DNA of 64,000 nucleotides from Bacteroidia bacterium (GTDB lineage Bacteria > Bacteroidota > Bacteroidia > NS11-12g > UBA955). Position 1 is the first letter of the stretch. Each line of letters begins with the position of its first letter. Of this stretch, positions 59,329-64,000 are shown piece by piece. Location of the stretch: contig JAMNXP010000005.1 of assembly GCA_023653095.1 (NCBI GenBank), forward strand, positions 58,048-122,047. The letters run 5' to 3'. Under the pieces are notes generated by a model. That model was given only the letters and a program-made list of their open reading frames with translations, had not been told where the DNA came from and ran no database searches. The translations under genes were made by a program, and so were the position numbers.

Positions 59329-60519
59329 TCACTTCAACATCCGCCACTTCAACATGGCGGGGATTTTCTTGGTTTTTGCTATGTGGATCCAGGTGAAAAT
59401 TAAGTCATCGCGGTAGTACTTTTTCATGCGCTTGAACTTTTCGGCGTTCGATAGTCTGGACTCAGCCAATGCCCATAAATTGTATTTGCAGGTGTACATT
59501 TCGATGTTTTCTTGTAGCAATTTTCGGCCCTGCTCGAAGTCCGGAAACTCCACCTTGCCCTGCTTTTGCGCTTTCTGCGGAATGGGGTACAACCGACGAG
59601 TATGCGGCAGAAAAGCATAAGGAATATCAAATCCCCGAAACTCCGACTGACTGTAATTTCCGTATCTTTCCGAATACAACATCCCCCGAAATTCGTCTGG
59701 AAATGGGTCCAAATAATCTGCCGAAGAGCTGGTCCACAGCGGATTAGGGCTCAAATTTCGCTCCACTTCCCGCATTAACTCCGCCTCATTGTACGTGTTC
59801 ACCGCCGCGTTGATGTGCTCCTGATCTCGAGCATTCAAAATCTCCGCATCCCGCAGAATCGTTGCCCCGTCCAGCTCAAAATCCGCATCCCAATCCATCA
59901 AATGCGCCGCATATCGTGCCCGCTGGCCCGACAAATTCTCGTGGAGCCAATGTTCTTTAACCCACTCGGCGATTTTTTTGTTTCCTTGGGACGTTTGCTC
60001 GATGATGCTTGCCACCCTCTCGTTGGTTAACGCATGGGCCAAAATCCAGTCAATTTGATCATCATTTAGGGGTACACGCATCAAGATTTCGGCCAGATGC
60101 CAGAAGTTGCTGCTGCCTTGGGAGCGGAAAAGCATGTCGTATTGATCGGTGCTGACTCGTTGAAACAACTGGAAACACAGGTCCACCACCTCGGCGCTGG
60201 GAGTCTTTTGAAACACCCTAATCGATCGTCTCATCGGGGCATCGGGGTGCGGCAAATAATCCCAAATAAAGCGAACAGTCTGACTAAACAGCAAATACCG
60301 GTTCATCCGTCTCTCCTCATCAAAATACTTCAAATTGAGCCTAATCAAATCGGCCATCACCGCGTCATTGTACTTGTAATAATCAAGATCGTTTCTCACA
60401 CTGTAATACGCTTTCAAGTCCGGCAGCCGAAAATTCGCCTTCGGCCGGGTCATCTTGAGGTATTGCCTATTAATTTCTTTCTGAATGTACGAATTCATAA
60501 CCACCGTTGAATGAATCAA
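59329..60519 (-). CDS. Hypothetical protein, GC-richer than its surroundings
   Basis: I do not recognise this 396-residue protein (389 if it starts at the second Met, 60498). It is soluble, helix-rich and Trp/Tyr/Arg-rich, with no signal peptide. Segments such as TQTVRFIWDYLPHPDAPMRRSIRVFQ-like SQTVRFIWDYLPHP and FDIPYAFLPHTRRLYPIP look conserved rather than random. Its third-codon positions are much richer in G and C than the neighbouring accessory genes. It converges on copy B of the repeat and is followed upstream by a repeat tract. Its role is unknown. Confidence 0.65.
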   Translation of the reverse strand: MIHSTVVMNSYIQKEINRQYLKMTRPKANFRLPDLKAYYSVRNDLDYYKYNDAVMADLIRLNLKYFDEERRMNRYLLFSQTVRFIWDYLPHPDAPMRRSIRVFQKTPSAEVVDLCFQLFQRVSTDQYDMLFRSQGSSNFWHLAEILMRVPLNDDQIDWILAHALTNERVASIIEQTSQGNKKIAEWVKEHWLHENLSGQRARYAAHLMDWDADFELDGATILRDAEILNARDQEHINAAVNTYNEAELMREVERNLSPNPLWTSSSADYLDPFPDEFRGMLYSERYGNYSQSEFRGFDIPYAFLPHTRRLYPIPQKAQKQGKVEFPDFEQGRKLLQENIEMYTCKYNLWALAESRLSNAEKFKRMKKYYRDDLIFTWIHIAKTKKIPAMLKWRMLK

Positions 60520-60574
60520 TAAAGGTATAAAATGCGTTGAATTTTTATTGAAATAATTGTTAACATTTGTCGGC

Positions 60575-60845
60575 CTTCAGCCGATTAGTTTAGAGTTTAG
60601 AGTTTAGAGTTTAGAGTTTAGAGTTTAGAGGGCAGCGGTCAACTCTCAACTCTCAACTCTAAACTCTCAACTCTAAACTCTAAACTCTCAGCTCTCAGCG
60701 GGCAGCCAAAGACCAAAGACCAAAGACCAAAGTCCAAAGACCAAAGACCAAAGACCAAAGACCAAAGTCCAAAGTCCAAAGACCAAAGACCAAAGACCAA
60801 AGACCAAAGTCCAAAGACCAAAGTCCAAAGACCAAAGACCAAAGT
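60575..60845. repeat. Heptamer-type tandem repeat tract (TTTAGAG and CCAAAGA/CCAAAGT)
   Basis: The tract has two blocks. The first has tandem TTTAGAG units (about 60589-60630), then CTCAACT/CTAAACT heptamers. The second has some twenty CCAAAG(A/T) heptamers to about 60845. Its complement gives a spurious 67-residue ORF rich in FGLWSL. The tract ends 14 bp before the metK -7 box. No gene is visible in it. Confidence 0.9.
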
Positions 60846-60858
60846 CTCAAAAATTAAC

Positions 60859-60866
60859 TATCTTTG
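60859..60866 (+). promoter_or_regulatory. -7 promoter element TAnnTTTG of metK
   Basis: TATCTTTG is an exact match, placed just upstream of the leader RNA. The region where a -33 box should be is filled by the CCAAAGA repeats. Confidence 0.65.
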
Positions 60867-60873
60867 CTCCCAG

Positions 60874-60946
60874 TATCACGAGACCCGTGGGTCACCAACC
60901 GAGCGTTAACCTCGCTACGGTGGTAAAATGATGCGGACGACAAGTC
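60874..60946 (+). ncRNA. Probable S-adenosylmethionine riboswitch (SAM-I/IV variant-like)
   Basis: The metK leader has the skeleton of the SAM-I/SAM-IV clan. P1 is formed by ATCA (60875) and TGAT (60929). Then comes the GAG turn, and a P2 hairpin GACC-CGTG-GGTC. The CAACC element is followed by a P3 stem (CCGAGCG with CGCTACGG) and GGTGGTAAAATGAT closing P1. A small hairpin GAC-GACAA-GTC follows. S-adenosylmethionine synthase is a classic target of such RNAs. I see no strong terminator before the ATG, so control may act on translation. The subclass is my best guess from the element order. Confidence 0.6.
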
Positions 60947-61010
60947 AAAAACAAAAGGTCATTTCCGTTGATTTTCACGCACCCCCGTGTTTCGTAAAAA
61001 CAAAATTTTT

Positions 61011-62123
61011 ATGTCAAAACACACATTTCAATTTACCAGCGAGTCGGTGTCTGATGGACATCCCGACAAGGTAGCAGATCAGATTTCCGATGCCATTCTC
61101 GATGCTTATCTGCAGCAAGATCCCCAATCAAAAGTGGCCTGCGAATGCCTCATCACCACCCAAAAGCTCATCATCGCAGGCGAGGTAACATCCTCCGCAA
61201 ACGTCGATGCGGTCAGCATTGCCCAAAAAATTCTCAACCAAATTGGGTACAACAATCCCGAGGTGGGCTTCGATTGGCACACGGCCGACATCCAAAATCT
61301 CATCCACCAGCAGAGTCCCGAAATTTTCAATAGCGTGGTTGACGGCGGGGCAGGTGATCAGGGAATTATGTTCGGATATGCCTGCAACGAGACCCCCGAA
61401 TTTATGCCGCTGGCCATCTCGTTGTCGCACCAAATTCTCAAGAAATTGCGCGAGTTGAGGGTCAATAAAACCCTTCCGTGGCTTCGTCCCGATGCCAAGT
61501 CTCAGGTCACCGTGACCTACGAAAATCACGTACCCGTGAGCGTGGATACCGTGGTTTTGTCCACCCAACACACCGAAGAAATTGATCAAGAGTCCCTCAG
61601 AAACGCGGTAATTAAGCAGGTGATTGAGCCTGTTTTGGGACGTTGGCTCGAGGTCAAAACGCCCAAATATCTCATCAATCCGTCGGGAAGTTTCACCATT
61701 GGCGGGCCTCACGGCGATACCGGTCTCACGGGACGTAAAATTGTAGTTGACACTTACGGCGGAAGTTGTCCGCACGGTGGAGGCGCCTTCTCGGGCAAAG
61801 ACCCCAGCAAGGTTGACCGAAGTGCCGCCTACGCCGCCCGATATATTGCCAAGAATTTGGTTGCCGAGGGACTGATGGACTGTTGCACGGTACAACTTTC
61901 TTACGCCATTGGGGTGAGCGAACCCACGTCTATTTTCATTGATTCGCACGGCACTCACCGCTGCGACCTCCGCGAACTAGAGCAGCGCATTTACCGCGAA
62001 TTCCCGGTCACACCCCAGCAAATCATTGAACATTTCGGTCTGCGCCGCCCCATCTATTTGCCCACATCCACCTTCGGTCACTTCGGAAACGCAGATTACC
62101 CGTGGGAGGCTTTAAGAGTTTAG
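61011..62123 (+). CDS. metK: S-adenosylmethionine synthase
   Basis: From MSKHTFQFTSESVSDGHPDKVADQ the enzyme has 370 residues, close to the length of the E. coli enzyme. It makes SAM from methionine and ATP. Present are FTSESVSDGHPDK, DGGAGDQGIMFGYACNET, the phosphate loop GGAFSGKDPSKVDRSAAYAAR, HGDTGLTGRKI and GVSEPTS. Upstream lies the predicted SAM riboswitch, which would shut the gene down at high SAM. Codon use is GC-richer than in most of the window, like the gene at 59.3-60.5 kb. The ORF-track start nine codons earlier would fall inside the leader RNA. Confidence 0.95.
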   Translation: MSKHTFQFTSESVSDGHPDKVADQISDAILDAYLQQDPQSKVACECLITTQKLIIAGEVTSSANVDAVSIAQKILNQIGYNNPEVGFDWHTADIQNLIHQQSPEIFNSVVDGGAGDQGIMFGYACNETPEFMPLAISLSHQILKKLRELRVNKTLPWLRPDAKSQVTVTYENHVPVSVDTVVLSTQHTEEIDQESLRNAVIKQVIEPVLGRWLEVKTPKYLINPSGSFTIGGPHGDTGLTGRKIVVDTYGGSCPHGGGAFSGKDPSKVDRSAAYAARYIAKNLVAEGLMDCCTVQLSYAIGVSEPTSIFIDSHGTHRCDLRELEQRIYREFPVTPQQIIEHFGLRRPIYLPTSTFGHFGNADYPWEALRV

Positions 62124-62245
62124 GGTGTAGAGTTTAGGGTGTAGAGTTTAGAGGGGAGAGTTGATGGCTTGGCGGCAAAGCCGCTGCTGTCCGCTGACGG
62201 CTGTCAGCTGTCGGCTGAAGGCTGATAGCTGTCGGCTGATAGCTG
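62120..62245. repeat. Short-repeat tract after metK
   Basis: The tract begins inside the metK stop region with GTGTAGAGTTTAGG heptamers, then has a ttggcggcaaagccgctg hairpin-like segment and GGCTGATAGCTGTCG-type heptamers. It shares elements with the tracts at 38.5 and 63.7 kb. Confidence 0.85.
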
Positions 62246-62249
62246 GTTC

Positions 62250-62310
62250 CGCCAAACTCGGAAGTAAAAATGCGCCAAACTCGGAAGTGAAAGTGCGCCA
62301 AACTCGGAAA
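62250..62310. promoter_or_regulatory. Three 23-bp-spaced direct repeats before the DUF4143 gene
   Basis: CGCCAAACTCGGAA occurs at 62250, 62273 and 62296, each unit 23 bp apart. The spacer is agtaaaaatg in the first unit and agtgaaagtg in the second. The third unit ends 6 bp before the -7 box, so it covers the -33 region. A protein binding these sites could activate or repress the ATPase gene. Confidence 0.75.
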
Positions 62311-62316
62311 TTTTTG

Positions 62317-62324
62317 TATATTTG
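62317..62324 (+). promoter_or_regulatory. -7 promoter element TAnnTTTG
   Basis: TATATTTG is an exact match, 20 nt before the ATG at 62345. Confidence 0.65.
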
Positions 62325-62344
62325 TATTTGTTAAATGTCTAAAT

Positions 62345-63616
62345 ATGAATAAAATAAAGTATTTTGATAGGCTAGGAGATTTAGAGTTAAAATTAGCACT
62401 AGAAACTTCGGGTGCAGTTCTCATTGAAGGTCCTAAATGGTGTGGCAAAACCAGTACGGCTCTCATGGCGTCAAAGAGTGTGATTTATATGCAAAATCCT
62501 GATTACAGCGCGTCTTATTTGGAAGTAGCCAACCATCAACCATCAATTCTGTTGAGGGGTGAGGTTCCTCGACTGATTGACGAGTGGCAAATGGCCCCTG
62601 TTTTATGGGATGCTGTTCGATTTGAAGTGGATCAACGCGCTGAATTGGGGCAATTTATATTGACGGGTTCAGCTGTCCCAGTCGATAATTCAACTGCCCA
62701 CACTGGTACCGGTAGAATTGCACGGATGAGGATGAGGACTATGAGCTTATTTGAATCTAAAGAATCAAACGGTGAAATCTCTTTGAGTGATTTATTCGAG
62801 GGACGTCAAATTGTTGAAAACTCAATGTCTAGTTTGAAAATTGAAGATATAGCATATGTCATTTGCAGAGGCGGATGGCCTTCAACCCTAAAATTGAGTG
62901 AAAATGCAGCACTTAAAAATGCCTTCAATTACACTGAAGCTGTAATAAATTATGACGTTTCTGAGGTTGATCAAGTTGAAAAAAATCCAGAAAGAGTGAG
63001 ACACTTAATGAGATCTTTGGCAAGAAATATCGCAACAATTGCAAATTATCAGACCATAAAAGAAGACATGGAGGCCAATGACGCCGTAATCTCAGATAAA
63101 TCTATTGCTTCGTATATAAACGCACTAAAACGCATTTTTGTAGTCGAAGATGTACCCGCATGGATGCCGTCTCTTCGTTCAAAAACCGCCATTCGTACGT
63201 CTGAAAAAAGACATTTTGTAGATCCTTCCATCGCTACCGCTGTGATGAGAATAAAACCTCAAGCCCTATTAAACGATTTTGAATATTTTGGATTCTTATT
63301 CGAAAGTTTGTGCACCCGAGATGTTCGTGTGTATGCTCAATCGATTGATGGAGATGTATTCCATTACCGCGACAAGAACAATTTAGAAGCAGATCTTATT
63401 GTTCGTTTGCGCGACGGACGTTGGGCAGCGATAGAAGTAAAATTAGGACAAAAGCAAATAGATGAAGCCGCAGCAAATTTGTTGAAGCTAAAGAACATCA
63501 TAGACGTCGAAAAAATGGGTGAACCCTCATTTTTGATGGTAATTACCGGTGGACAATTCGCTTTCAAGAGACCCGATGGTGTCTGGGTTGTTCCTATTGG
63601 CTGTCTTCGGAATTGA
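62345..63616 (+). CDS. AAA+ ATPase with DUF4143 domain
   Basis: This 423-residue protein of the AAA_14/DUF4143 type has a Walker A at about residues 29-37 (EGPKWCGKTST), a Walker B-like LIDEWQMAP and a sensor-like ILTGSA. A helical linker follows, then the DUF4143 end with a PD-(D/E)XK-like core (EADLIVRLRDGRWAAIEVKLGQKQID). These proteins are common in accessory regions, often as single genes with repeats around them. Their role is not settled, though a DNA or defence function has been suggested. No partner gene is near. Confidence 0.9.
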   Translation: MNKIKYFDRLGDLELKLALETSGAVLIEGPKWCGKTSTALMASKSVIYMQNPDYSASYLEVANHQPSILLRGEVPRLIDEWQMAPVLWDAVRFEVDQRAELGQFILTGSAVPVDNSTAHTGTGRIARMRMRTMSLFESKESNGEISLSDLFEGRQIVENSMSSLKIEDIAYVICRGGWPSTLKLSENAALKNAFNYTEAVINYDVSEVDQVEKNPERVRHLMRSLARNIATIANYQTIKEDMEANDAVISDKSIASYINALKRIFVVEDVPAWMPSLRSKTAIRTSEKRHFVDPSIATAVMRIKPQALLNDFEYFGFLFESLCTRDVRVYAQSIDGDVFHYRDKNNLEADLIVRLRDGRWAAIEVKLGQKQIDEAAANLLKLKNIIDVEKMGEPSFLMVITGGQFAFKRPDGVWVVPIGCLRN

Positions 63617-63856
63617 TTCAAGGTAATCGGTTTTTAGATTTTGGTCCTTGGTCTTTGGTATTTGGTATTTGGCTGCAAGCTTGTTATCCTCTCTAAACAC
63701 TCCCTCTAAACTGACCTCTGTCGGCTGAAGGCTGATGGCTGATAGCTGACGGCTGACCGCTGACAACCGACCGCTGACCGCTGTCGGCTGATCACCGATC
63801 ACCGAAAACTGAAAACCACCAAAGACCAAAGTCTAAAGACCAAAGACCAAAGACCA
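63617..63856. repeat. Short-repeat tract after the ATPase gene
   Basis: This gene-free stretch has CTTGGTC/TTTGGTA units, then CGGCTGA/TAGCTGA/CCGCTGA heptamers, then TCACCGA units and finally CCAAAGA heptamers. The last unit runs into the IS element (gaccaa|tgtcgg). It is the same family as the other tracts. Confidence 0.85.
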
Positions 63857-64000
63857 ATGTCGGTGCCTGAAATATGTTGACCGTTTTAAAGGATTAAAAA
63901 CAAACTTTAAAACGATAAACAACATGGCAACAAGACAACAATTTGAACTCAGCACCGCGGAACGCAGAAAGCGAGTATTCAGCACCGAATTTAAGATTAA
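63857..64000 (+). mobile_element. Left end of an IS3-like insertion sequence (truncated by window)
   Basis: After the last CCAAAGA repeat the sequence changes to a non-repetitive leader (tgtcggtgcctgaaatatg) that precedes a transposase-like ORF. The exact left end is between about 63855 and 63890. The right end and target duplication lie outside the window. Confidence 0.6.
63924..64000 (+). CDS. Transposase OrfA (IS3 family), N-terminal fragment
   Basis: The ATG at 63924 opens a frame reading MATRQQFELSTAERRKRVFS and then TEFKI to the window end. The basic N-terminus followed by a TEFKIK-type start of a helix-turn-helix resembles IS3-family OrfA proteins of Bacteroidota. Only 25 residues are available, so the family is tentative. 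It was too short for the ORF track. Confidence 0.6.
   Translation, partial: MATRQQFELSTAERRKRVFSTEFKI

Noticed and set aside
60639-60842. 67-residue ORF rich in FGLWSLVFGLWS
   Set aside because: It is the translation of the CCAAAGA/CTCAACT heptamer tract and has no coding signature.
60575-60845. Tandem repeats considered as a CRISPR array
   Set aside because: Units are 7 bp with no unique spacers and no cas genes nearby.
61128-61958. 276-residue minus-strand ORF inside metK
   Set aside because: It is a long antisense ORF caused by GC-rich codon use. Metk is clearly the coding strand.
63527-63829. 100-residue minus-strand ORF
   Set aside because: It is built mostly from repeat-tract codons (PTAVSGRLSAVSRQLSAIS) and overlaps the ATPase gene.

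Overview
The window is a 64 kb piece of a Bacteroidota chromosome, probably Flavobacteriales or a close relative. The main evidence is the -7 promoter element TAnnTTTG in front of many genes, type IX secretion sorting tails on two exported proteins, a SusC/FecA-type TonB receptor with a carboxypeptidase-like N-terminal domain, a YtxJ protein, and the DUF4271-hemD and Lpd/MBL/MenD arrangements.

Region 1 (1-38.4 kb) is compact core genome. It holds a partial glutamate dehydrogenase, a short phosphatidylserine decarboxylase, the homocysteine-methyltransferase part of MetH, leucine dehydrogenase, RecJ, the three-subunit transhydrogenase PntAA/AB/B, a YyaL-type protein, a secreted DNA/RNA nuclease, PyrD, PurH, SecA, a TonB receptor, a universal stress protein, HemW, HemD, a THUMP-like methyltransferase, YtxJ, a thioesterase, SmpB, MenD, a metallo-hydrolase, Lpd and TypA. 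Several convergent pairs abut or overlap at their stop codons. Several start codons lie only 5-15 nt after a -7 box.

Region 2 (38.4-41.8 kb) is a small accessory patch bounded by short-repeat tracts. It contains a broken DUF1016 nuclease gene, two tandem MntA/HepT-type modules (one HEPN partner truncated) and an ADP-ribosylglycohydrolase.

Region 3 (41.9-55.8 kb) is the most interesting part: an AT-rich run of thirteen genes on one strand, read from 55.33 down to 41.88 kb, opposite a divergent XRE regulator with a palindrome between the two promoters. It encodes an HNH nuclease, a DUF4407 membrane protein, a J-like membrane protein lacking HPD, a membrane-anchored GrpE-like protein, a full Hsp70, a second Hsp70 whose ATPase motifs are degenerate, a protein kinase fused to a p97/Vps4-like AAA+ ATPase, a TerB-like protein, and exported SH3 and lipoprotein components. 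I read it as an alternative, membrane-tethered Hsp70/J/GrpE chaperone circuit with kinase, unfoldase and nuclease parts. It may be a stress, conflict or defence system. I do not recognise it as a described system.

Region 4 (55.9-64 kb) is accessory. A DUF4062 plus AlbA-type ATP-binding gene pair sits between two 144-bp direct repeats carrying the 3' end of an unknown gene. It is followed by a GC-richer unknown gene, a heptamer-type repeat tract running into the metK promoter, a probable SAM-I/IV-variant riboswitch, metK, three 23-bp-spaced direct repeats in front of a DUF4143 ATPase gene, and the left part of an IS3-like element inserted in or beside another repeat tract. I saw no tRNA, rRNA or CRISPR array.
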